DNA from: CAYSEW01 sp964430245
GTDB lineage: Bacteria > Bacteroidota > Bacteroidia > Flavobacteriales_D > Parvicellaceae
Length of the DNA stretch: 41,902 nt
Direction of reading: 5' to 3'
Assembly (NCBI GenBank): GCA_964430245.1
Contig: CAYSEW010000025.1
Span: 1-41,902 of the forward strand
The notes under the pieces were generated by a model. The model had not been told where the DNA came from. It did not search any database and saw only the letters and a program-made list of their open reading frames with translations. The position numbers were made by a program, and so were the translations under genes. Positions 35,084-41,902 of this stretch are shown here, one piece after another (position 1 is the stretch's first letter; each line of letters opens with the position of its first letter).

Positions 35084-36526
35084 ATGCTTAAAATTCTAAA
35101 TTATATTAACGGAGAAAGTCAATCTCCAATTTCCGATCAATGGATTGATAATTTCGATCCCTCAATAGGTAAAATATATAGCCAAATCCCAGATTCAGAT
35201 GAAGAGGATGTTGAGCTGGCATATCAAGCTGCAGAAAAAGCTTTTCCGGTTTGGTCCAGTACTTCTAAAGAAGAACGGTCAAGAATTATGCTAGACATTG
35301 CGCTTAAAATAAAAGAACATGCTGGTGAATTGGCTTTAGCAGAGTCTATTGATAATGGTAAACCAGTTAGTCTAGCAAATCAAGTTGATATCCCAAGGGC
35401 TTCAAGTAATATGGAGTTTTTTGCAACAGCTATCTTACATTATGGTTCTGAAAGCCATCAGCTAAATGATGTAGCTATTAACTATACTTTAAAAAAACCA
35501 ATTGGTGTAGTAGGGTGTATCTCACCTTGGAATTTACCACTTTATTTATTTACCTGGAAAATTGCGCCTGCATTAGCTACTGGTAATACTGTTGTTGCAA
35601 AGCCATCTGAAATTACCCCAATGACCGCCTATCTATTTTCAAAGATCTGTAAAGAAGCTGGGCTTCCTCCAGGTGTTTTAAACATAGTTCATGGTTATGG
35701 GCAAAAAGTAGGCGCAGCAATAACTTGCCATCCAGGGATCAAAGCTATCTCCTTTACTGGTGGTACTAAAACTGGAGCAGAAATAGCTAAAACTGCCGCT
35801 CCAATGTTTAAAAAGCTAAGCCTAGAATTAGGGGGCAAAAACCCAAATATAATTTTTGCAGATTGCAATTTTGACAATGCCTTAAAAACTACAATGCTAA
35901 GTTCATTTGCCAATCAAGGGCAAATATGTTTATGTGGTTCTAGAATTTTTATAGAAAAATCTATCTATAATAAGTTTCGTGATGCTTTTGTGGAAAAAAC
36001 AAAAAACCTTGTCGTTGGCGATCCTAAAGACCCTAAAAGTAAAATAGGTGCTGTAGTTTCCAGTGAGCATCAGGAAAAAATTCTTTCCTATGTTGAACTA
36101 GCTAAAAAAGAAGGCGGTAAGGTATTAACTGGTGGACATAAAATTGTACTCAAAGGAAAGTGTGAAAATGGGTACTTTTTAGCCCCTACTATCATTGAAG
36201 GTCTTCCCTATAATTGCAGAACTAATCAAGAAGAAATTTTCGGGCCTGTTGTTACAATAACTCCTTTTGAAACAGAGGATGAAGTTGTAAAATATGCAAA
36301 CAGTACTAAGTATGGGTTAAGTAGCATACTATGGACTGAAAACTTATCAAGAGCGCAAAGACTAACACAGCTTCTAGAGGCAGGTATTGTTTGGGTAAAC
36401 TGTTGGTTAGTTCGTGACCTAAGAACACCATTTGGTGGAGTTAAAGAATCTGGTGTTGGTAGAGAAGGAGGGTTTAATGCTTTTAATTTCTTCACTGAAC
36501 AAACTAATATATGTATTAAACAATAA
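35084..36526 (+). CDS. Aldehyde dehydrogenase, 2-aminomuconate-semialdehyde type (ALDH8A1-like)
   Basis: 480 residues. Catalytic Cys282 lies in FANQGQICLCGSR and Glu248 in LELGGK; the NAD site includes ISPWNLPLYLFTWK and FTGGTKTG. The stretch around the active site and the C-terminal VWVNCWLVRDLRTPFGGVK closely resemble ALDH8A1, which oxidises 2-aminomuconate semialdehyde in the kynurenine pathway. A deaminase-like gene for the next step lies 1.9 kb downstream, which supports this role. The gene begins 10 bp after the small lipoprotein. Confidence 0.88.
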   Translation: MLKILNYINGESQSPISDQWIDNFDPSIGKIYSQIPDSDEEDVELAYQAAEKAFPVWSSTSKEERSRIMLDIALKIKEHAGELALAESIDNGKPVSLANQVDIPRASSNMEFFATAILHYGSESHQLNDVAINYTLKKPIGVVGCISPWNLPLYLFTWKIAPALATGNTVVAKPSEITPMTAYLFSKICKEAGLPPGVLNIVHGYGQKVGAAITCHPGIKAISFTGGTKTGAEIAKTAAPMFKKLSLELGGKNPNIIFADCNFDNALKTTMLSSFANQGQICLCGSRIFIEKSIYNKFRDAFVEKTKNLVVGDPKDPKSKIGAVVSSEHQEKILSYVELAKKEGGKVLTGGHKIVLKGKCENGYFLAPTIIEGLPYNCRTNQEEIFGPVVTITPFETEDEVVKYANSTKYGLSSILWTENLSRAQRLTQLLEAGIVWVNCWLVRDLRTPFGGVKESGVGREGGFNAFNFFTEQTNICIKQ

Positions 36527-36554
36527 AGCGAACATTTTCTACTAGATTGCGTTT

Positions 36555-36596
36555 TTAATACTTACTCCTTAATACTTAGTTGTTAATAACTTATAC
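36555..36596. repeat. Three 14-bp iterons (TTAATACTTA-N4)
   Basis: Units start at 36555, 36569 and 36583: TTAATACTTACTCC, TTAATACTTAGTTG and TTAATAACTTATAC. The first two share their first ten bases; the third has one inserted A. The regular 14-bp period lies 32 bp upstream of the -7 box of the next gene, a suitable position for a regulator. Confidence 0.5.
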
Positions 36597-36627
36597 AGAA
36601 ATCACCTTCCTCCAGTAAATTGACGTT

Positions 36628-36635
36628 TATTTTTG
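36628..36635 (+). promoter_or_regulatory. -7 promoter box TATTTTTG before the OmpA gene
   Basis: TATTTTTG matches TAnnTTTG, and only 4 nt separate it from the ATG at 36640. A transcript beginning a few bases after the box would start at or near the A of the ATG, so a leaderless mRNA is expected. No -33 TTTG was seen. Confidence 0.5.
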
Positions 36636-36639
36636 TAAC

Positions 36640-38370
36640 ATGGTCAGATATGTCTTAACATTTTTATTGCTCTGCAGTCATATTTTCGTGTGGTCAAATC
36701 AACTTCCACTGAGTCATATGTTCCATTATGATTCACTTAAAGTAGATAGTGTTAATTATCATATAGATTCATTATATAGTCCTGAAGAATTAATGCTAAT
36801 GGATTTACCTGAGATATGCCCTTCAGTAGATATGGCTCCTAAAATATATCTACCAGACTTTATTATGTCTAATGAATACTATATAGATAGGTATAATGAA
36901 AAAGATCTATTAACTAAAATAGTAGACAATAGAGGTGATGGTTTTAAAGAATTGTATGGAACACGTAATTTAAGGCCCATCTTGCATGGCGTGGCATATA
37001 GAGGTGGTGCTAATAATTATTATCACAAAACAAATAAAAGAAAAAACAGTAACCCTTTACCAAATGACGGATTAGAGAATTTATGTAATGAAGGGTTTGC
37101 ACATTCAATCTATTTATATAGGACCAATTGGGAGTCTGTTGAGAAAAGTAAATCCTGTAACTGTGTAAATAATACAGAGAATAATCTTACCTATTCACAA
37201 TTCGATTACTTCGACAGAGAACACATAAGGCAGATGATGGAGTTGATTTATGAAAGTGCTATCAATGAGCATGCAGGTCCTGTCTATTTACACTGCTGGA
37301 ATGGTTGGCATGCATCAGGTTTTATTTCTGCTGTAATATTAAAACAGTTCTGTGGATTTTCAGATCTAGATGCGGTTACTTATTGGGATCTTGGAACTGA
37401 CGGAGCTAATACTAGCCCAAGATACAATAGTATCAGAGAGAAAATAATGGCTTTTGAACCCTTTGATGAATTTAAATTAGAGGACTCCTTGGGTAATAAG
37501 ATTTGCCCACCTATGCCTGAATACATTGATAGTAGTCAATTGTTTTTATCTCTAGAGCATCTATTAATTGTTCCTGAAGCAATCCCAATTGGAACAACGT
37601 TAATATTAAATCATATTAAATTTGGCCCTAACAAAACCAGCTTCTCTTCTCCAAATTCAAATGAGGATTTAATTCTATTGGTAAAAGCACTATTAAAGAG
37701 TCCTGAGCTTCATATAGAGATTAGTGGTCATACCGATAGATCTGGGAATGAAACTGACAACAGAAGATTATCTAAAGAAAGAGCTAAATTCGTTTACAAT
37801 CACCTTATTAATAAAGGAATTTCAGATAACAAACTTACCTACAAGGGATACGGATCCTCAAAACCTGCATATACTAATAAAACAAAAAGAGGCAGGGCTG
37901 CTAATAGAAGGATTGAGATCAAGGTCATTAATAAAAAGAAAGAAAATATGACTGTATTAGTAAGTGAGAATAATAATGCAAAAGCATCTTTGTCGATACA
38001 CTCTAAATTAGATGCTTCTATTGTAAAAAGTGCTGTCATTTTATCACAAGTTGTTTTTGAACCAAGTCAAACTATCATAAGTGAAAATGGATTATTACAA
38101 ATAGATAGTCTCATTGTTTATCTTAAATCTAATCCTAAATTAAAAATTGAGATCGTAGGATATACTGACATTTCAGGCATAGAAGAAAAGAATATACCGC
38201 TATCTGCATTAAGAGCTAAAGCTGTTTATGATCAATTAATTACAAAGGGCATTGCTCCTGCCAGACTCTATTATTCAGGATGCGGATCTGAAAATCCTAT
38301 TGCTCCAAATAAATACAAGTGGGGTAGAGACCTCAACAGAAGAATTGAAATTGTTCTTTTAGACAAATAA
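36640..38370 (+). CDS. Periplasmic protein with degenerate tyrosine-phosphatase-like domain and two OmpA domains
   Basis: 576 residues, with a signal peptide (about 1-19) and no other membrane segment. Residues about 100-290 resemble a dual-specificity/tyrosine phosphatase, with YRGGANNYYHK and PVYLHCWNGWHASGF (His218, Cys219). The catalytic Arg expected at Cys+6 is Ala225, so activity is doubtful. Two OmpA-like peptidoglycan-binding domains follow: about 325-430 (SGHTDRSG, then NRRLSKERAKFVYNHL) and 467-574 (VGYTDISG, then DLNRRIEI). It should sit at the cell wall. It is flanked by kynurenine-pathway genes, but no functional link is shown. Confidence 0.8.
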   Translation: MVRYVLTFLLLCSHIFVWSNQLPLSHMFHYDSLKVDSVNYHIDSLYSPEELMLMDLPEICPSVDMAPKIYLPDFIMSNEYYIDRYNEKDLLTKIVDNRGDGFKELYGTRNLRPILHGVAYRGGANNYYHKTNKRKNSNPLPNDGLENLCNEGFAHSIYLYRTNWESVEKSKSCNCVNNTENNLTYSQFDYFDREHIRQMMELIYESAINEHAGPVYLHCWNGWHASGFISAVILKQFCGFSDLDAVTYWDLGTDGANTSPRYNSIREKIMAFEPFDEFKLEDSLGNKICPPMPEYIDSSQLFLSLEHLLIVPEAIPIGTTLILNHIKFGPNKTSFSSPNSNEDLILLVKALLKSPELHIEISGHTDRSGNETDNRRLSKERAKFVYNHLINKGISDNKLTYKGYGSSKPAYTNKTKRGRAANRRIEIKVINKKKENMTVLVSENNNAKASLSIHSKLDASIVKSAVILSQVVFEPSQTIISENGLLQIDSLIVYLKSNPKLKIEIVGYTDISGIEEKNIPLSALRAKAVYDQLITKGIAPARLYYSGCGSENPIAPNKYKWGRDLNRRIEIVLLDK

Positions 38371-38413
38371 AGAAAGAACTGTCTTCAAATAATCCATCAT
38401 ATCTATTGTCTAT

Positions 38414-38421
38414 TATCTTTG
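38414..38421 (+). promoter_or_regulatory. -7 promoter box TATCTTTG before the RidA gene
   Basis: TATCTTTG matches TAnnTTTG and lies 15 nt before the ATG at 38437, giving a leader of about 10 nt. No TTTG was found at -33. Confidence 0.45.
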
Positions 38422-38436
38422 CTAAAAAAATAATAA

Positions 38437-38865
38437 ATGGAATCTAATAAATTCAACACAGATAAAGCTCCAAAGCCAGTTGGATTATATCCTCATTCAA
38501 GAAAAGTAGGTAATTTGCTTTTTTTATCTGGTGTAGGGCCAAGAATAGCTAAATCTAATGACAATGATTCTTCAGTTCCAGGATTAAAATTAGATCATAA
38601 CGGAAACTTCTTGTCTTTTGATTTTGAAGCACAGTGCCATAGTGTCTTTAAAAATGTCAGGGCTATATTGGAAGAAAGTGGTTCTTCTTGGGGTAACCTA
38701 ATTGATGTTACTGTTTTTTTAGTAAATATGAAAAGAGATTTCTCTACATATAATAAGATATATGCCGAATACTTTAAAGATAATCAACCCTGTAGAACAA
38801 CAGTTGAGATAAGTTCTTTACCTACTCCTATTGCTATAGAATTAAAGTGTGTTGCTTCAATATAA
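38437..38865 (+). CDS. RidA-family protein, probable 2-aminomuconate deaminase
   Basis: 142 residues of the RidA/YjgF fold. APKPVGLYPHSRKVGNLLFLSGVGPR and the C-terminal DNQPCRTTVEISSLPTPIAIELK match the 2-aminomuconate deaminase subgroup, which turns 2-aminomuconate into 4-oxalocrotonate (2-oxo-hex-3-enedioate). Arg120 and Glu135 occupy the usual RidA active-site positions. With the ALDH8A1-like gene this makes two consecutive steps of tryptophan/kynurenine breakdown. Other RidA roles (imine hydrolysis) remain possible. The isomerase gene follows after 6 bp. Confidence 0.85.
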   Translation: MESNKFNTDKAPKPVGLYPHSRKVGNLLFLSGVGPRIAKSNDNDSSVPGLKLDHNGNFLSFDFEAQCHSVFKNVRAILEESGSSWGNLIDVTVFLVNMKRDFSTYNKIYAEYFKDNQPCRTTVEISSLPTPIAIELKCVASI

Positions 38866-38871
38866 TTAATC

Positions 38872-39855
38872 ATGAAAGACCTTGTTGGAAAATTTACTAC
38901 TCAATTATTAGACGCTATAAAAATTGGAGAATTAGCTGAACTTAATAAAACAGACCAGTCTTTTAAAAATATTACTATTACTGGCTTAGGTGGCTCTGGA
39001 ATTGGAGGGAAAATTGTTTCTCAATTAGTCCAAGACCAAATAAATATTCCTATACTTATTTCAAGTAACTACACAATTCCTGATTATATTGATAATCATT
39101 CATTGGTAATTGTTTCTAGTTTTTCTGGAAACACTGAAGAAACTTTAGCTGCAATGAAATCTGCTGAGTCTAAAGGTGCTGAAATTGCTTGCATTACATC
39201 TGGAGGTAAATTAGAGCAATGGGCTAAAGAAAAAAATTACAATCATATTATACTACCAACAGAAAGATCTCCAAGGGCTATGCTTACATATTCAATGGTG
39301 CAACAGTTTTACTTATTAAACCATTATGGGTTTATAAACGATAGCTTTAAGAAACAAATATTAGCTACTGTTGATCTACTCAACGACAAAACTGATCATA
39401 TAAAAGAAAAAGCAAAATTAATTGCTTCTTCGTTTCAATCTAAAACCCCTGTACTTTATTCTGAAGCTTTACTTGAAGGAGCAACAATAAGAATGCGTCA
39501 GCAAATCAATGAAAATGCCAAGCAATTATGCTGGCATCATGTTCTGCCAGAAATGAATCATAACGAATTGGTAGGATGGGCTGGTGGTAAAAACGAGTAT
39601 GCTGTACTCTTTTTACGAACTTCATACGATCACCCAAGGTCTAAAGTAAGAATGGATATTTGTAAAAATATTATCTCTAAATATACTGACAATCTATATG
39701 AAATTTATGCTGAAGGAAATTCATTAATCGAACAAACCTTATACCTTATTTTATTTGGAGATTGGGTGTCGGTTTATTTAGCAGACCTTAACAAGGTTGA
39801 TTCAATAGAAGTTAATGTTATTGATTATTTAAAAAGTGAACTCTCTAAAATCTAA
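38872..39855 (+). CDS. Bifunctional phosphoglucose/phosphomannose isomerase family protein
   Basis: 327 residues with a SIS fold. GLGGSGIGGK (38-47) and SSFSGNTEETLAAM (82-95) bind the sugar phosphate. PRAML (134-138), the Glu of NENAK and MNHNELVGW (228-236) match the archaeal-type bifunctional PGI/PMI family, which interconverts glucose-6-P, fructose-6-P and mannose-6-P. It may supply nucleotide sugars or glycolysis. It overlaps lipB by 20 bp and sits in the RidA-isomerase-lipB run. Confidence 0.9.
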   Translation: MKDLVGKFTTQLLDAIKIGELAELNKTDQSFKNITITGLGGSGIGGKIVSQLVQDQINIPILISSNYTIPDYIDNHSLVIVSSFSGNTEETLAAMKSAESKGAEIACITSGGKLEQWAKEKNYNHIILPTERSPRAMLTYSMVQQFYLLNHYGFINDSFKKQILATVDLLNDKTDHIKEKAKLIASSFQSKTPVLYSEALLEGATIRMRQQINENAKQLCWHHVLPEMNHNELVGWAGGKNEYAVLFLRTSYDHPRSKVRMDICKNIISKYTDNLYEIYAEGNSLIEQTLYLILFGDWVSVYLADLNKVDSIEVNVIDYLKSELSKI

Positions 39856-40564
39856 CCCTAATCGTCCAAGAGTCAATTTCGAAGATCTTGATGTAATTGA
39901 TTATAAAATTGCATGGGACTATCAAACTTCACTTTTTGAGCCCATTGTTAATCAAAAAATAGCCAATAGAAAAGATCCTGAAAACACAATTCCAACTAAA
40001 AACCATTTACTATTTTGTGAGCATCCCCATGTATACACTTTAGGCACTAGTGGGTCTAGTTCCAATTTATTAGCTAGCGAGCAGCTACTTACAGCAAGAG
40101 GAGCCTCCTTTTATAAAATAAACAGAGGAGGAGACATCACTTATCACGGTCCTGGGCAGCTAGTAGCATATCCAATATTTGATTTAGACTATTTTTTTAG
40201 TGATATTCATAAGTATTTGCGCTTTTTAGAAGAATCTGTTATTTTAACTCTTAAGGAATATGGAATTAATGCTGGAAGAATAGAAGGGCTTACAGGTGTT
40301 TGGGTAAATGCAGCTGACCCGAAAAATGCTAGGAAAATATGTGCCTTAGGTGTAAAAAGTAGTCGATGGGTCACCATGCATGGAATAGGGTTTAACATCA
40401 ATACAGACCTGTCTTATTTTAATGCTATTATTCCGTGCGGTATTAAGGATAAAAAAGTAACTTCTCTTAAAAAAGAGTTGGGACACACTATAGACTTTAA
40501 TGAAATTAAACAAATATTAAAGCTGAACATGTCAACTATTTTTGATTACGATTACAATGAATAA
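39836..40564 (+). CDS. lipB: Octanoyl-[ACP]:protein N-octanoyltransferase
   Basis: 242 residues. LipB transfers octanoyl from ACP to lipoyl domains of 2-oxoacid dehydrogenases and the glycine cleavage system. The signature INRGGDITYHGPGQLVAYP lies at about 95-113, with the catalytic Lys167 (RKICALGVK) and Cys201 (IIPCGIKD) typical of the family. The start is GTG at 39836, overlapping the isomerase end by 20 bp; no closer ATG keeps the N-terminus. The serine hydrolase gene overlaps its 3' end by 8 bp. Confidence 0.95.
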   Translation: MNSLKSNPNRPRVNFEDLDVIDYKIAWDYQTSLFEPIVNQKIANRKDPENTIPTKNHLLFCEHPHVYTLGTSGSSSNLLASEQLLTARGASFYKINRGGDITYHGPGQLVAYPIFDLDYFFSDIHKYLRFLEESVILTLKEYGINAGRIEGLTGVWVNAADPKNARKICALGVKSSRWVTMHGIGFNINTDLSYFNAIIPCGIKDKKVTSLKKELGHTIDFNEIKQILKLNMSTIFDYDYNE

Positions 40565-41735
40565 AGTAATAATATCTAGGATATATAAGACATTCACAAT
40601 TATTGGCCTTGCTCTTTTTTTGTTAGTTGTTGGCCATTGGGTAACTGGTTATGGATATGTATTGAAAGGAGTCTGCTTTGCTTATTTTAGAGGACAAAGC
40701 GGGCCGGCAATAGACGAATCACATTTATTTTATAACCATATTATTAATACTGAACATCCTGTAAGATGGAAAGAATCTAGAAATATTTCTAAGAACAAAT
40801 TAAATGCTGCTGCTAATAAAAAATTAACATCCATTAAAACAACTAGCTTTCTTGTTGTAAAAAACAATGAATTAATTGTTGAGCGTTATTGGAATGGATT
40901 TGACAAAAATCATCCTACCAACACATTTTCTGCAGCAAAAAGTATTGTGTCGTTATTAATTGGGATAGCTATTGATGAGGGGCACATAAAATCTGTTGAA
41001 CAATCTGTAGCATACTTTCTGCCTTCTTTTATAAACTCTTATAAATCCAAGATTACTATTAAAGATCTATTAACTATGAGCAGCGGTCTTAATTGGTCTG
41101 AAAGCGGTGGCAATCCCTATTCTGATAATGCTAGAGCCTATTATGGTGAAGACCTTATGGGACAGATCAATAATTTAATATGTGTAGAAAAGCCAGGTAA
41201 AGTATTTAAATATAAAAGTGGAAACACACAAATTCTTGGATATATAGTGGAAAAAGCAACCGGAAAAACCCTTTCTAAATACATGGAGGAAAAAATTTGG
41301 AAAAAAATAAATGCTGAGAAAAACGCTATGTGGAATCTAGACAAATTTAATGGTGATGAAAAAGCTTTTTGCTGTCTTTACATTACTCCTAGGGATTACG
41401 CAAAAATTGGTCAGCTAGTATTGAACAATGGTAAATGGAATGGACATCAAGTCATCTCTGAAACCTATCTTAAAAACGCACTACAGCCAGCTAGCTATTT
41501 AACTGAAAAAAATGGTAAACAAAACACAAGATATGGATGGCACTGGTGGACCGCTTTATACAAAGGTGATGTGATCTGTTATGCAAGGGGCATAAATGGT
41601 CAATACATTATTGTTTGGCCAGAAAAAGAAACAGTAATTGTTAGAACAGGAGAAAAAAGAAAAAAAGTAGCAAGCGATGGGCATCCTAAAGATTTTTGGA
41701 GTTATTTAAAAATCGCTGAAGCATTTATTCAATAA
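40557..41735 (+). CDS. Serine hydrolase (beta-lactamase/esterase class C family)
   Basis: About 392 residues from ATG 40557 (MNKVIISRIY). One N-terminal transmembrane or uncleaved signal segment (about 12-32) anchors it. The SxxK motif is SAAKS (Ser125/Lys128) and the YxN-type motif is YKSGN (Tyr219). The family includes DD-peptidases, esterases and amidases; the substrate cannot be told. An alternative TTG start at 40542 lies in a TATTTTTG sequence inside lipB. It overlaps lipB by 8 bp and is the last complete gene. Confidence 0.85.
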   Translation: MNKVIISRIYKTFTIIGLALFLLVVGHWVTGYGYVLKGVCFAYFRGQSGPAIDESHLFYNHIINTEHPVRWKESRNISKNKLNAAANKKLTSIKTTSFLVVKNNELIVERYWNGFDKNHPTNTFSAAKSIVSLLIGIAIDEGHIKSVEQSVAYFLPSFINSYKSKITIKDLLTMSSGLNWSESGGNPYSDNARAYYGEDLMGQINNLICVEKPGKVFKYKSGNTQILGYIVEKATGKTLSKYMEEKIWKKINAEKNAMWNLDKFNGDEKAFCCLYITPRDYAKIGQLVLNNGKWNGHQVISETYLKNALQPASYLTEKNGKQNTRYGWHWWTALYKGDVICYARGINGQYIIVWPEKETVIVRTGEKRKKVASDGHPKDFWSYLKIAEAFIQ

Positions 41736-41740
41736 CTTTG
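41733..41740 (+). promoter_or_regulatory. -7 promoter box TAACTTTG before the final gene
   Basis: TAACTTTG fits TAnnTTTG, overlaps the serine hydrolase stop codon and lies 4 nt before GTG 41745, the same spacing as at 36628-36640. A leaderless or nearly leaderless mRNA is suggested. Confidence 0.4.
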
Positions 41741-41744
41741 TTTT

Positions 41745-41902
41745 GTGAAAAAAGATATAAGTATCCCAAAAGTAAAAGATGTTGGTGTTGCCATCATCCG
41801 TGAAAAAGACAAAAATGAATGGGTATGGAGGGCTTATTTATTGAACCTGAATAATTGTTTAATCAAAGATGTTTTAGTCTCTACTAGAGGATATGGAACT
41901 AT
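41745..41902 (+). CDS. Conserved hypothetical protein, 3' end outside the window
   Basis: An open frame starts at GTG 41745 and is still open at the window end (52 codons). It reads MKKDISIPKVKDVGVAII and continues with EWVWRAYLLNLNNCLIKDVLVSTRGYG. It resembles a small soluble protein family I recall as conserved but unnamed in Flavobacteriia; I cannot assign a function. It has no signal peptide, and the last part of the gene is missing. Confidence 0.6.
   Translation, partial: MKKDISIPKVKDVGVAIIREKDKNEWVWRAYLLNLNNCLIKDVLVSTRGYGT

Noticed and set aside
36226..36495. Open frame of 89 codons opposite the aldehyde dehydrogenase
   Set aside because: It is antisense to the conserved C-terminal part of the dehydrogenase and has no signal or homology that I can recognise.
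36639..36640. CRISPR-like interpretation of the 14-bp repeats before 36640
   Set aside because: Repeats are too short, there are only three, spacers are 4 bp and no cas genes are present.
40537..40544. TATTTTTG inside lipB as a promoter for the serine hydrolase
   Set aside because: It lies in coding sequence with no -33 element, and the genes overlap, so co-transcription with lipB is simpler; a box of this kind is expected by chance about once per 1-2 kb per strand in such AT-rich DNA.

Overview
The window is about 42 kb of AT-rich DNA from a member of the Bacteroidota, most likely a (probably marine) Flavobacteriales relative. This rests on several things seen in the sequence: type IX secretion (T9SS) C-terminal sorting domains, a SprE/PorW lipoprotein, a DUF3078 protein, two tRNAs without an encoded CCA end, and many upstream elements of the form TAnnTTTG (the Bacteroidota -7 box) in place of Shine-Dalgarno sites. 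No CRISPR array, phage, transposase or rRNA was seen. No gap between genes exceeds 300 bp.

Layout. 1-5 kb: tRNA-Ala(GGC), a fructosamine-kinase-like protein, a T9SS-secreted lipase-like hydrolase, an HPt phosphotransfer protein, a CAU tRNA, a HAD phosphatase, methylmalonyl-CoA epimerase and a secreted protein. 5-14 kb: an oligopeptide-type substrate-binding lipoprotein, a small lipoprotein, aspartate kinase, a GNAT acetyltransferase, fructose-1,6-bisphosphatase and Mfd. 14-18.6 kb: the lipid/ribosome cluster yceD-rpmF-plsX-fabH-accB-accC on the minus strand. 18.6-24.4 kb: cell envelope and motility genes (M23 peptidase, SprE/PorW, bactofilin, AtpZ, a small membrane protein) and a tandem universal stress protein. 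24.4-31.2 kb: LysRS, a DUF3078/CotH-kinase pair, and an ECF sigma factor translationally coupled to a membrane protein ending in PKD and T9SS type B domains. 31.2-35.1 kb: a thioredoxin-like lipoprotein, a WYL regulator, a YD-repeat-like protein and two small Cys-rich lipoproteins separated by a strong hairpin. 35-42 kb: an ALDH8A1-like dehydrogenase and a 2-aminomuconate-deaminase-like RidA protein (lower kynurenine pathway) flanking a degenerate phosphatase/double OmpA protein, then a phosphoglucose/phosphomannose isomerase, lipB, a serine hydrolase and the start of a gene running off the end.

Most genes are conserved housekeeping or envelope functions. The most interesting candidates for something undescribed are the sigma factor/anti-sigma-like gene pair whose membrane partner carries a T9SS sorting-type domain, and the periplasmic pseudophosphatase with two peptidoglycan-binding OmpA domains, which sits downstream of three 14-bp iterons. 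All five convergent gene junctions are overlapping or nearly so. Several genes appear to be leaderless or to have very short leaders.
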